64,000 bases of DNA from Paragemmobacter amnigenus (GTDB taxonomy: Bacteria; Pseudomonadota; Alphaproteobacteria; Rhodobacterales; Rhodobacteraceae), in assembly GCF_009908265.2 (NCBI RefSeq), contig NZ_JAAATX020000008.1, forward strand, positions 1 through 64,000, given 5' to 3'. Shown one piece after another: positions 9,137 through 16,576 of the stretch. Numbering within the stretch: the first letter of the stretch is position 1; the number at the start of each line of letters is the position of its first letter. The notes below the pieces were generated by a model. The model made no database searches. It was not told the DNA's origin and was given only the letters and a program-made list of their open reading frames with translations. A program made the translations under genes and the position numbers.

Positions 9137-10387
9137 ATGACGACCGGATTTTCCACGCTGCGCGTCCTTGGCCTGACCACGGCGCTCGCGGCGCTCTCGG
9201 CCTGCCAGGGCGGGGGCGGCAACATGATGTCCGACTTCGACTGGGACCTCCGCGGCGGCGCCAACACCCTCGACACGACCGAGGCCGCCCGTCAGGCCAC
9301 CGCCGCCCGCCCGATGCCCGATGCCAACGGCATCATCTCCTATCCCGGCTATCAGGTCGCCGTCGCCCGCCGTGGCGACACCGTAGGCAGCGTCGCCGCC
9401 CGCACCGGCATCAGCGCGGGCGAACTGGCCAGCTACAACGCCATCCAGCCCGACGCCCCCCTGCGCGAGGGCGAGGTGCTCGCCCTGCCCCGCCGCGTCT
9501 CGGCCACGGGCGGCACCGCGGTGGCCAGCGGCGCGACCATCGGCTCGGGCACCGTCGCCTCGGCCCCCATCGCCACGGGCGGCGCGGTCAGCGTCACCTC
9601 CATCGCCACCACCGCGCTCGACCGCGTGCAATCGGCCCCCGCCACCACCACCGCAGCGGCCCCCGCCGCCGCCCCGAAACCCGATGACAGCGCGCTCGGC
9701 ACCATGGCCCCGACGCGGCATCAGGTGAAGCGCGGCGAAACCGCCTTCTCCATCGCGCGGATGTACAACGTCTCGGCCCGCGCCCTGGCCGACTGGAACG
9801 GCCTCGGCCCCGACCTCGCGGTGCGCGAGGGGCAATATCTGATGATCCCCACCCCCACCGGCGCGCCCCCCGCAAAGCCCGTGGAAACCGTCACCGCGCC
9901 CGGCGCAGGCTCGCCCACACCCGAACCGCCCTCGGCCGCCAAACCGCTGCCGGATGAAGACACGCCCCCGGCGTCCGAAGCGGCCAAGGCCAAGCCCGCC
10001 TCGCCCGATCTGGGCGAACAGCGCACCACCGCCTCGGCCGCGCAATTCGCCATGCCCGCCGCGGGCAACATCATCCGCGGCTATGCCCCGCCCAAGAACG
10101 AAGGCATCGACATCGCCGCCCCCGCCGGCACGCCGGTCAAGGCCGCCGCGGCAGGCACCGTCGCCGCCATCACGCAGGACACCGCGCAGACCCCGATCAT
10201 CGTCATCCGCCACGAAGGCGGCCTGCTGACGGTCTATGCGGGCGTCGCGGGCATCACGGTGAAAAAGGGCGACGCGGTGAAAAAGGGCCAGACCATCGCG
10301 AATGTCCGCTCCGGCAACCCGTCCTTCCTGCATTTCGAGGTGCGCCGCGGCGCCGCCAGCACCGACCCGATGCCCTTCCTGAAGTAA
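9137..10387 (+). CDS. nlpD: NlpD-like LysM/M23 lipoprotein, degenerate metallopeptidase site
   Basis: The 416-aa chain starts at ATG 9137 with an AGAGAGG site upstream and a lipoprotein signal ending LAALSAC (lipid-anchored Cys about residue 23). Two LysM peptidoglycan-binding repeats lie at about 69-118 and 194-241, an Ala/Pro-rich linker follows, and a C-terminal M23 (LytM) domain spans about 305-416. Key zinc ligands of active M23 enzymes are missing: the H-x-G-x-D motif reads NEGIDI, the central YAH reads YAG and HLHFE reads FLHFE. It is therefore probably an inactive amidase activator like E. coli NlpD/EnvC, acting in cell division, not a hydrolase. It is in an operon with surE and pcm. 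Confidence 0.85.
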   Translation: MTTGFSTLRVLGLTTALAALSACQGGGGNMMSDFDWDLRGGANTLDTTEAARQATAARPMPDANGIISYPGYQVAVARRGDTVGSVAARTGISAGELASYNAIQPDAPLREGEVLALPRRVSATGGTAVASGATIGSGTVASAPIATGGAVSVTSIATTALDRVQSAPATTTAAAPAAAPKPDDSALGTMAPTRHQVKRGETAFSIARMYNVSARALADWNGLGPDLAVREGQYLMIPTPTGAPPAKPVETVTAPGAGSPTPEPPSAAKPLPDEDTPPASEAAKAKPASPDLGEQRTTASAAQFAMPAAGNIIRGYAPPKNEGIDIAAPAGTPVKAAAAGTVAAITQDTAQTPIIVIRHEGGLLTVYAGVAGITVKKGDAVKKGQTIANVRSGNPSFLHFEVRRGAASTDPMPFLK

Positions 10388-10406
10388 GGCAACTCAGGCC
10401 GGAAAG

Positions 10407-10427
10407 GGGGGTCAGAGCCTGACCCCC
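10407..10427. terminator. Bidirectional hairpin between nlpD and the DUF815 gene
   Basis: GGGGGTCAG (10407-10415) and CTGACCCCC (10419-10427) form a perfect 9-bp stem with a 3-nt loop between two convergent genes. The right arm overlaps the last codons of the DUF815 gene. Likely serves as terminator or mRNA end for both, though T-tracts are lacking. Confidence 0.5.
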
Positions 10428-11251
10428 TCGCGCCCCGCCAGATCGCAGAAGAACTGCCACGCCACGCGGCCCGACCGGCCGCCACGCGTCGCCTGCCATT
10501 CGATCGCCTCGGCCCGCAGCCGCTCTGCCGGCACGTCCACGCCATGCGCCGCGCAATAGCCCGCGATCATCTCCAGATACTCGTCCTGCGAACAGGGGTG
10601 GAACCCCAGCCACAGCCCGAACCGGTCCGACAGCGACACCTTCTCTTCCACCGCCTCGGTGGAATGGATCGCCGCCTGCGTCTCGTTCTCGATCATATCG
10701 CGCGGCATCAGGTGGCGGCGGTTCGACGTGGCATAGAACACCACATTCTCCGGCCGCCCCTCGATCCCGCCATCCAGCACCGCCTTCAGGCTCTTGTAAT
10801 GCTGGTCGTCATGGGAAAACGACAGATCGTCGCAGAACAGGATGAACCGCAGCGGCGCCGCCCCCCGCAACATCGCCAGAAGCCGCGCCACACTCGGCAG
10901 GTCCTCGCGGCTCAGTTCCACGATCTTCAGATCATGCCCCTCGGCCCGCACGGCCGCATGGACCGCCTTGACCAGCGAGGATTTCCCCATCCCCCGCGCA
11001 CCCCAAAGCAACGCATTGTTGGCCGGAAACCCCGCCGCGAACTGCCGCGTATTGGCCAGCAGCGTATCGCGCGACCGGTCCACGCCGACCAGCAGCCCCA
11101 CATCCACGCGGCTCACCCGCGCCACGGGCTCCAGCCGGTCGGGTCCGGTATGCCAGACAAAGGCCTCTGCCCCGAACTCCGGTGCCGCCAGCGCCGCAGG
11201 GGCCATCCGCTCCAGCGCCGCCGCGATGCGCGCCAAATCCGCCTCGCTCAT
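10412..11251 (-). CDS. DUF815-family AAA+ ATPase
   Basis: The 279-aa protein has a Walker A loop GARGMGKSS at about residue 84, Walker B FILFCDDLSF at about residue 137, and the SDRFGLWLGFHP and RSGRVAWQF landmarks of the DUF815 family of AAA-like ATPases. Molecular function is not established for the family. It follows tatC by 4 bp on the same strand, and this position beside the tat operon is common in Rhodobacterales. Whether it helps Tat export is unknown. Confidence 0.85.
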   Translation of the reverse strand: MSEADLARIAAALERMAPAALAAPEFGAEAFVWHTGPDRLEPVARVSRVDVGLLVGVDRSRDTLLANTRQFAAGFPANNALLWGARGMGKSSLVKAVHAAVRAEGHDLKIVELSREDLPSVARLLAMLRGAAPLRFILFCDDLSFSHDDQHYKSLKAVLDGGIEGRPENVVFYATSNRRHLMPRDMIENETQAAIHSTEAVEEKVSLSDRFGLWLGFHPCSQDEYLEMIAGYCAAHGVDVPAERLRAEAIEWQATRGGRSGRVAWQFFCDLAGREGVRL

Positions 11252-11255
11252 CGCG

Positions 11256-12125
11256 TCAAACCTTGCCCGACCCTTCGGCCTCGTCCTCGTCCTCGTCGAC
11301 CCACAGCCCCTCGGCCCGCAACTGCGCCTCGCGCGCCTTCTCGATACGCCGGATCAGGAAGATCGACACCTCGTACAGCGGATAGATCGCCGCAAACAGG
11401 ATAAGCTGGCTCATCATGTCCGGCGGCGTCACCACCGCGGCAAGGATCACGATCAGCACGATCGCATAGCGCCGCATCCCGGCCAGCCCCTTCGACGTCA
11501 CCAGCCCCGCCTTGCCCATCAGCGTCAGCAGCACGGGCAGCTGGAAACACAGCCCGAAGGCCATCACGAAACTCGTGGTCAGCGACAGGTACTGCTCCAT
11601 CGACCCCTGGAAGACCACACCCGCAGGCGCGTCCGACGGAACCTCGCCCGTCACCGGATCGGTCACCATTCCCTGCTGGAAGCCCAGAAAGAAGTCAAAG
11701 GCGATGGGCAGCACGATGTAATAGGCAAAGGACGCCCCAAGGAAGAACATCACGGGCGACGCGACGAGGAAGGGCAGGAAGGCCTGCTTTTCCGACTTGT
11801 AAAGCCCGGGCGCCACAAAGCGCCACAACTGGTAGCCGATGATCGGGAAGGACAGCGCGAAGCCCCCCATGACCGAAATGCGGATGGCCACGAAAAAGCC
11901 CTCCTGCAACTTGATCAGCACCAGTCCGCAATCCTGCTCCCGCGCGGCCAGCGCATCGCAGATCGGCTGCGTCATGAAGTTGAAGATCGGGTTCCAGACC
12001 GAGAAACACGCGATCATGCAGACGACAAAGGCCGCCAGCGAATAGAGGATGCGGTTCCTGAGTTCCGTCAGATGCTCGATCAGCGGGGCCGAGCTGTCGT
12101 CGATGTCGTCGGTCTTGGCCGTCAT
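11256..12125 (-). CDS. tatC: Sec-independent protein translocase TatC
   Basis: Starting at ATG 12125 the protein (289 aa) begins [26 protein letters not shown], with the LIEHLTELR motif that binds the twin-arginine signal on the cytoplasmic face. Six membrane segments are visible, and the central [16 protein letters not shown] and [22 protein letters not shown] stretches are typical TatC. It forms the receptor complex with TatB. The start is separated from the tatB stop by a single base, so the genes are co-translated. Length is slightly above E. coli TatC because of N- and C-terminal tails. Confidence 0.95.
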   Translation of the reverse strand: MTAKTDDIDDSSAPLIEHLTELRNRILYSLAAFVVCMIACFSVWNPIFNFMTQPICDALAAREQDCGLVLIKLQEGFFVAIRISVMGGFALSFPIIGYQLWRFVAPGLYKSEKQAFLPFLVASPVMFFLGASFAYYIVLPIAFDFFLGFQQGMVTDPVTGEVPSDAPAGVVFQGSMEQYLSLTTSFVMAFGLCFQLPVLLTLMGKAGLVTSKGLAGMRRYAIVLIVILAAVVTPPDMMSQLILFAAIYPLYEVSIFLIRRIEKAREAQLRAEGLWVDEDEDEAEGSGKV

Positions 12126-12126
12126 G

Positions 12127-12765
12127 TCATTCCTCGCCGCCCGTCGTGTCGGCTGCTTTCTTGGCGCGCGGCTTGCGCGGGGGCTTGGGCTTGTCCGCCG
12201 GTGCCGCCACGGGCGCATCACCCGCCGATACCGCGCGCAGCTTTTCCGCCGCTTCCTTCGCGATGGCCTTGCGCTGCGCCTGCTTTTCGGCCAGCGCCGC
12301 CGTCGCGGGGCCCATGGACGCCGCCGGCGGTGCCGCCGCGACAGGTGCCGCCGCGGCCGCCTGCGCCGCTGCCTCCGCCGGGCTGACCGGCGGCAGATCG
12401 GCAGCCGCCGCCACAGGGGCCGCCGCCGCAGGGGCAGGCGTCACAGCCGGACGCATCGGGGCCGGAGCCGTGGGCTTGGCCGCATTCTTCAGCGGATCCC
12501 ACTTCTCGAACTTGTCCGCCGCTGTCTTGACCGCATCCAGACCCATCGACCGCGGCGAGGCCACGTTCTTCAGATCCCGCGCCACGTCATCGACGCCGGT
12601 CTCCTTTGCCGCCTGCTCCATCGCACGGGAAAACTCCCGCGCCATCGACCGCGCCTTGGCCGTGAACCGCCCCAGCGTGCGGAACATCTCCGGCAGGTCC
12701 TTGGGCCCGATGACGATCAACGCCACCACCCCGATGACCAGAAGCTCGGTCCAGCCGATTTCCAT
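12127..12765 (-). CDS. tatB: Sec-independent protein translocase TatB
   Basis: The 212-aa protein starts [25 protein letters not shown], the TatB transmembrane helix with its Glu, followed by an amphipathic helix ([21 protein letters not shown]). The C-terminal half is a long Ala/Pro-rich tail ending in Lys/Arg-rich residues, longer than in E. coli but common in alphaproteobacteria. TatB pairs with TatC in the receptor for twin-arginine precursors. It sits between tatA and tatC in the usual order. Confidence 0.93.
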   Translation of the reverse strand: MEIGWTELLVIGVVALIVIGPKDLPEMFRTLGRFTAKARSMAREFSRAMEQAAKETGVDDVARDLKNVASPRSMGLDAVKTAADKFEKWDPLKNAAKPTAPAPMRPAVTPAPAAAAPVAAAADLPPVSPAEAAAQAAAAAPVAAAPPAASMGPATAALAEKQAQRKAIAKEAAEKLRAVSAGDAPVAAPADKPKPPRKPRAKKAADTTGGEE

Positions 12766-12819
12766 TCGCGTCCCTCCGTTCGCCGACCGTCAGACCCCGT
12801 CAGGGGGCCATGCCCGCGA

Positions 12820-13053
12820 TCAGACCTTGTCCTTGTCCGCCACCGGGGCCGCCGCCGTCGCGGGCGTCACGTCGCGCGCCGCATCCGCCGCTTCCTTCTC
12901 GATCTCGGCGGTGCCGTCATTCACGCCCTTCTTGAAGGCGGTGATGCCCTTGCCCACCTCGCCCATCAGGGCCGAAACCTTGCCCTTGCCGAACAGGACA
13001 AGGACCACCACCGCGATCAGAAGCAGGCCGGGCAGGCCGATATTGTTGAGCAT
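12820..13053 (-). CDS. tatA: Sec-independent protein translocase TatA
   Basis: Start ATG 13053 follows a GGAGAG site; a longer frame upstream lacks one. The 77-aa protein, beginning MLNNIGLPGLLLIAVVVLVLFG, has a single N-terminal helix, the FGKGK hinge and an amphipathic helix (LMGEVGKGITAFKKGV). TatA oligomers form the translocation pathway recruited by TatBC. At least the Tat-type substrate-binding protein at 51681-52802 in this window would depend on it. Confidence 0.93.
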   Translation of the reverse strand: MLNNIGLPGLLLIAVVVLVLFGKGKVSALMGEVGKGITAFKKGVNDGTAEIEKEAADAARDVTPATAAAPVADKDKV

Positions 13054-13163
13054 GGCTCTCTCCATAGCATGGGCCGGGCCGGCCCCTTTGGCTTTCACTG
13101 CCCCGATGCATAAGCCCGCCCCCCGCCCCGCGAAAAGGGGGAAAGCCCTTTCCCCCGCGCTCT

Positions 13164-13183
13164 ACTGACAGTATTTTGTCAGT
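13164..13183. promoter_or_regulatory. Palindromic operator upstream of the YafY-type regulator
   Basis: ACTGACA (13164-13170) and TGTCAGT (13177-13183) form a perfect 7-bp inverted repeat separated by GTATTT, 26 bp before the regulator's ATG. Symmetry, spacing and location make it the likely autoregulatory binding site of that HTH protein and perhaps of divergent tatA transcription. Confidence 0.6.
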
Positions 13184-13208
13184 TGCCCCTTCCGCAAGGC
13201 CCGCCCCC

Positions 13209-13565
13209 ATGAAACGCGACGACCGCCTCTTCGACCTCATCCAGATCATGCGCGACGGCCGCCTGCACACCGCCGCCGAACTTGCCGCCGCGGTGGGCGT
13301 CTCTGTCCGCACCATCTGGCGCGACATGGGCGTCATGGCCAGCACCGGCCTTCCCGTCGAAGGAGAACGTGGGCTTGGCTACATCCTGCGCACGCCCCTG
13401 ATGCTGCCGCCCACCCTGCTCACACAGGACGAACTGGACACGCTGGCCGAAGCCCTCCGCCACATCGCCGAGGATGACACCCACCCCCGCACCCGCCCCG
13501 CCCGCAGCCTGCTGACCAAGATCGCGACGCTGATGCCACAGGCAGGGATCGAGGCAGAGGGGTGA
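13209..13565 (+). CDS. Short YafY/DeoR-type HTH regulator lacking a WYL domain
   Basis: From ATG 13209 the 118-aa protein has an N-terminal HTH (RDGRLHTAAELAAAVGVSVRTIWRD split about residues 14-38) and a wing (GERGLGYILR) typical of YafY-type regulators. It continues into the linker LTQDELDTLAEAL but stops where the ligand-binding WYL domain normally begins; family members are usually about 230 aa. The stop sits exactly at a drop in GC content, so the protein may be truncated by insertion of foreign DNA, or may be a natural short form. The palindrome at 13164-13183 is its presumed operator. Confidence 0.75.
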   Translation: MKRDDRLFDLIQIMRDGRLHTAAELAAAVGVSVRTIWRDMGVMASTGLPVEGERGLGYILRTPLMLPPTLLTQDELDTLAEALRHIAEDDTHPRTRPARSLLTKIATLMPQAGIEAEG

Positions 13566-13578
13566 ACTCTGCCAAGAG

Positions 13579-13965
13579 TTGCAGAACGTCAACCGCACCC
13601 TTAGCCTAGGGTTGCATGTGCAGAGTGCCGTACCAGTGACCCACGACATATTCCATCGCTACCTGACCCCGGGCAATCGACATGAACCGCAGCTCGTCCG
13701 CAAGACCGGCTTCGTCAAGGGGGGCAATGCACGGGTATTGGCGCACGGAAAACGGGTCAATGCATATGCTGGACCGCACGACCCCGCGCGCGACCATTAC
13801 GAATTCAGCACACCGGTCAAGCCCAAGGTAAAGCTTGGCTTTGCCGATGGAAAGGTCGTCACAGGCGAGGTATACTGGCCGGAGGGATGGCCGGGCGTCG
13901 TTGACTTCCCTGCAGAGGACAAGGTCGGAATACCTGCCACCGTGACGAAGGATCCTTTGCCATGA
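13579..13965 (+). CDS. Unrecognised protein in low-GC islet, coupled to the next gene
   Basis: An open frame of up to 128 codons from TTG 13579 (other possible starts are GTG codons near 13620-13636) ending at TGA 13965. No family is recognised. The protein part YLTPGNRHEPQLVRKTGF and the C-terminal KLGFADGKVVTGEVYWP look protein-like, with a soluble, basic composition and no membrane helix or signal peptide. Its stop overlaps the next gene's ATG by 4 bp, which supports it being translated. GC content and third-position GC are clearly lower than in neighbouring genes, suggesting horizontal acquisition. The start is uncertain and no good ribosome site is visible. Confidence 0.45.
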   Translation: MQNVNRTLSLGLHVQSAVPVTHDIFHRYLTPGNRHEPQLVRKTGFVKGGNARVLAHGKRVNAYAGPHDPARDHYEFSTPVKPKVKLGFADGKVVTGEVYWPEGWPGVVDFPAEDKVGIPATVTKDPLP

Positions 13966-14381
13966 AGGGTATAGTTGGCTTTCAGATCGCCACGGACTCC
14001 GGCGCTGGCCTAGGATCGGTCGACGCCGACGACTTGCTCGACACCATGAAGCGACTGGAGACGTCTGCAACCATCACGCGTTTCAGGCGTGACCAAAACC
14101 TTTCTCCGGTACGCTTCCTGCGCGATGGTCTCGGATTCTGGACTGGATTTGTTGCGCGGACGGTCAAAGGCCCGCTCATCATTGCTGCGTCTGAGAACCG
14201 GCCGCAGACGGGTGCATCGATCTGGGCTCCCCAACTCATGACGCTCCGTGATGCTGCCGCACTGGTGACACGTCTGGCGCAAGAGGGCGATCCGATGCTT
14301 TTCATGACGCCGGAAGGGCGCATGATCAAACCTGCAGACAGCAGCGCTGCCTATTACTCGATAAATCCGCCGCGTCGATAG
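13962..14381 (+). CDS. Unrecognised 139-aa protein in low-GC islet
   Basis: Starts at ATG 13962 overlapping the preceding stop (ATGA). The protein begins MKGIVGFQIATDSGAGLGSV and has no transmembrane segment or signal peptide; it contains a VARTVKGPLIIAASE strand-like core and ends AAYYSINPPRR. I do not recognise a family. Codon use is less GC-rich than the flanks. Paired small genes of this kind in a compositionally distinct islet may be an accessory module, for example effector and partner, but nothing in the sequence proves that. Confidence 0.5.
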   Translation: MKGIVGFQIATDSGAGLGSVDADDLLDTMKRLETSATITRFRRDQNLSPVRFLRDGLGFWTGFVARTVKGPLIIAASENRPQTGASIWAPQLMTLRDAAALVTRLAQEGDPMLFMTPEGRMIKPADSSAAYYSINPPRR

Positions 14382-14431
14382 CGGTACCGAACACCTGCCG
14401 TCACGGAAAAAACAGCGGCAGTCCGTCGTTT

Positions 14432-15517
14432 CTACCGCCCGCCCGTGCCGAACACGAAACACCGGTCCCGCCGGATCATCAGCCACAGCGCCGTGCCCGC
14501 CTTGGGCAGGAACACCCCCGGCACCGACGCGGTCAGCACCGACCCGTCATGGTCCATCCGGAAATCCACCAGCGACTCCCGCCCCAGATAGCGCGCCCGC
14601 TGCACCACGCCCCGCGCCGGCGTGCCGTCGGCGACCGTGGGATTGGGCCCCCGCCCGCCCCTGTCGAAATCGATCTTCAGATGCTGGGGCCGGATCACGA
14701 TCTCGACCGCCGCCCCGTCCGCATGGCCGGGCGTGAGGAAGGCACCAAAGGGCGTGTCGGTCAGCGCCCCGCGACTGACGCCCCGGATCACGTTGATATC
14801 CGAAAAGAAGGCCGCCGCCGCCTTGTCCACCGGCGCGTTGTAGATGTTGTAGGGCGCGCCGCGCTGCACGATCCGCCCGCCCCGCATCAGCGCGATCTCG
14901 TCGGCCATCCGCATCGCCTCGTCCGGCTCGTGCGTGACCAGAAGGACCGCGGTCCCCTCTTCCTTCAACACCTCCAGCGTCGCATCGCGGATGCCGTCGC
15001 GCAGGCGGTTGTCCAGCCCCGAAAACGGCTCGTCCATCAGCATCACCCGCGGCCGCGGTGCCAGCGCGCGCGCCAGCGCCACCCGCTGCTGCTCGCCCCC
15101 CGACAACTCGTGCGGATGCTTGTCGCCATAACCCGCCAGATTGACCCGCTCCAGCAGGTCCCCCACCCGCCGCACCTTCGCCGCCTTCTCGCCCGTCAGG
15201 CCGAAGGCCACGTTCTGCGCGACAGTCAAATGCGGGAACAGCGCGAAATCCTGGAACATCAGACCGACCGACCGCCCCTCCGGCGGCACCTCGACACCTG
15301 CGCCAAAGACCGCCCGCCCGTCGATGCGGATCGCGCCCGAATCCGGCCGCTCCACCCCCGCGATCATCCGCAGCGTGGTGGACTTCCCGCATCCCGACGG
15401 CCCCAGAAGACAGGTCACCTGCCCCGCCGCCACCGCCAGCGACACGTCATCCACCACCGGCGCCCCCCCGAAAGACCGGCGCAGCCCCGTCACCTCAAGT
15501 CGCAGCGTCTCGGGCAT
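14432..15517 (-). CDS. ABC transporter ATP-binding protein (Fe3+/FbpC-like)
   Basis: From ATG 15517 (AGGGAAAG upstream; an alternative ATG at 15538 also has a purine-rich site) the protein is 361 aa. It has Walker A GPSGCGKST at residues 39-47, Q-loop LMFQDFALFPHLTV, signature LSGGEQQRVALARAL, Walker B VMLMDEPFSGLD and the H-loop VTHEPDEAMRMAD. A C-terminal TOBE-like region (VIRPQHLKI) follows. Spacing and the Phe-rich Q-loop resemble iron(III)-type importers of the FbpC group. No permease or binding protein is adjacent, so it is an orphan ATPase here; substrate remains open. Confidence 0.85.
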   Translation of the reverse strand: MPETLRLEVTGLRRSFGGAPVVDDVSLAVAAGQVTCLLGPSGCGKSTTLRMIAGVERPDSGAIRIDGRAVFGAGVEVPPEGRSVGLMFQDFALFPHLTVAQNVAFGLTGEKAAKVRRVGDLLERVNLAGYGDKHPHELSGGEQQRVALARALAPRPRVMLMDEPFSGLDNRLRDGIRDATLEVLKEEGTAVLLVTHEPDEAMRMADEIALMRGGRIVQRGAPYNIYNAPVDKAAAAFFSDINVIRGVSRGALTDTPFGAFLTPGHADGAAVEIVIRPQHLKIDFDRGGRGPNPTVADGTPARGVVQRARYLGRESLVDFRMDHDGSVLTASVPGVFLPKAGTALWLMIRRDRCFVFGTGGR

Positions 15518-15590
15518 GACTTTCCCTAGAAAATCCATCGGGAAATCCCCTATCAGCCCGCCTTGCATCCGGCAAGCGCCAGACCCGCCC

Positions 15591-15612
15591 GATTTTCCGT
15601 CCCGAAATATCC
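15591..15612 (-). repeat. GGATATTT start-proximal repeat element, copy 1
   Basis: On the minus strand it reads GGATATTT, then a short spacer, then ACGGAAAAT. The same arrangement recurs at 27051-27076 and 29584-29604. This copy lacks the GC-rich hairpin found with the other two. Confidence 0.45.
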
Positions 15613-15688
15613 ACGGCAGGTTGAACGGGCCGCAAGGACAAGAGGGGCGCGCCTGCGCCCCCCTGCCTGCCCCGCAGCACGCGCAGGC

Positions 15689-16468
15689 TCAGATCGTGGC
15701 CAGCGTTGCCCCGCCATCCAGCAGGATGTTCTGCCCCACGATGAATCCCGCATGGACCGAACACAGGAAGGCGCAGGCCGCCCCGAACTCCTCCACCGTG
15801 CCATAGCGCCGCGCGGGGATCGTCGCCTCGCGCTTGGCCCGCGCCTCCTCCAGCGTGATGCCTTCCGCCTTCACCACGCCCTGATCCAGCGACACCGCCC
15901 GATCCGTCGCATGGATGCCGGGCAGCAGGTTGTTGATCGTTACGCCATGCGGTGCCACCTGCCGCGAGGTGCCCGCGACGAACCCCGTCAACCCCGTCCG
16001 CGCCGTATTCGACAGGCCCAGCACCGCCACGGGTGCTTTGACCGACTGGCTGGTGATATTGACCACCCGCCCCCAGCCCCGCTCCATCATCGCGGGCAGC
16101 AGCGCCTGCATCAGGGCGATGGGCGTCAGCATGTTGGCATCCAGCGCCTTGATGAAATCGTCCCGCGTCCAGTCCGACCACATGCCGGGCGGCGGCCCGC
16201 CCGCGTTGGTGACAAGGATATCCACCCCCGCCGCCGCCGCCAGCACCTCGGCCCGCCCCGCCTCGGTCGTCACATCGGCGGCCACGGTCACCACCTGCAC
16301 CCCGTGCGCCGCACGGATCGCCGCCGCCGTCGCCTCCAGCGCCTCCGCCCCCCGCGCATTCAGCACGAGGTCAACCCCTGCCGCCGCCAGAGCCTCGGCA
16401 CAGCCGCGCCCCAACCCCTTGGACGACGCACAGACCAGCGCCCGCTTTCCCCTGATCCCCAGATCCAT
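15689..16468 (-). CDS. Atypical SDR-family oxidoreductase lacking the Tyr-Lys catalytic pair
   Basis: ATG 16468 is preceded by GGGAGA. The 259-aa protein is a Rossmann-fold short-chain dehydrogenase with nucleotide motif ASSKGLGRGCAEAL, an NAGGPPPG motif and GQNILLDGGATLATI at the C-terminus. In classical members the active site has Ser, then Tyr-x3-Lys; here the Ser region NITSQSVKAP is present but the segment aligned to YxxxK reads LGLSN. The standard Tyr and Lys are therefore missing, as in a known atypical SDR subgroup. NAD(P) binding is likely, but the reaction cannot be predicted. Confidence 0.8.
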   Translation of the reverse strand: MDLGIRGKRALVCASSKGLGRGCAEALAAAGVDLVLNARGAEALEATAAAIRAAHGVQVVTVAADVTTEAGRAEVLAAAAGVDILVTNAGGPPPGMWSDWTRDDFIKALDANMLTPIALMQALLPAMMERGWGRVVNITSQSVKAPVAVLGLSNTARTGLTGFVAGTSRQVAPHGVTINNLLPGIHATDRAVSLDQGVVKAEGITLEEARAKREATIPARRYGTVEEFGAACAFLCSVHAGFIVGQNILLDGGATLATI

Positions 16469-16576
16469 CACGCATCTCCCCTTGTGCTTCAACCGAATGC
16501 CTAGCGCCCCGCCCTGCCGACGGCAACCCTGCCACACCAGTGGACGAAAGCCCCGCTTTCGGCTACACGCCCGCCC

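Noticed and set aside
13606-14070. Minus-strand gene opposite the low-GC islet
   Set aside because: Its product is a Ser/Arg-rich shadow with no family features, while the plus-strand pair is linked by a 4-bp start-stop overlap.
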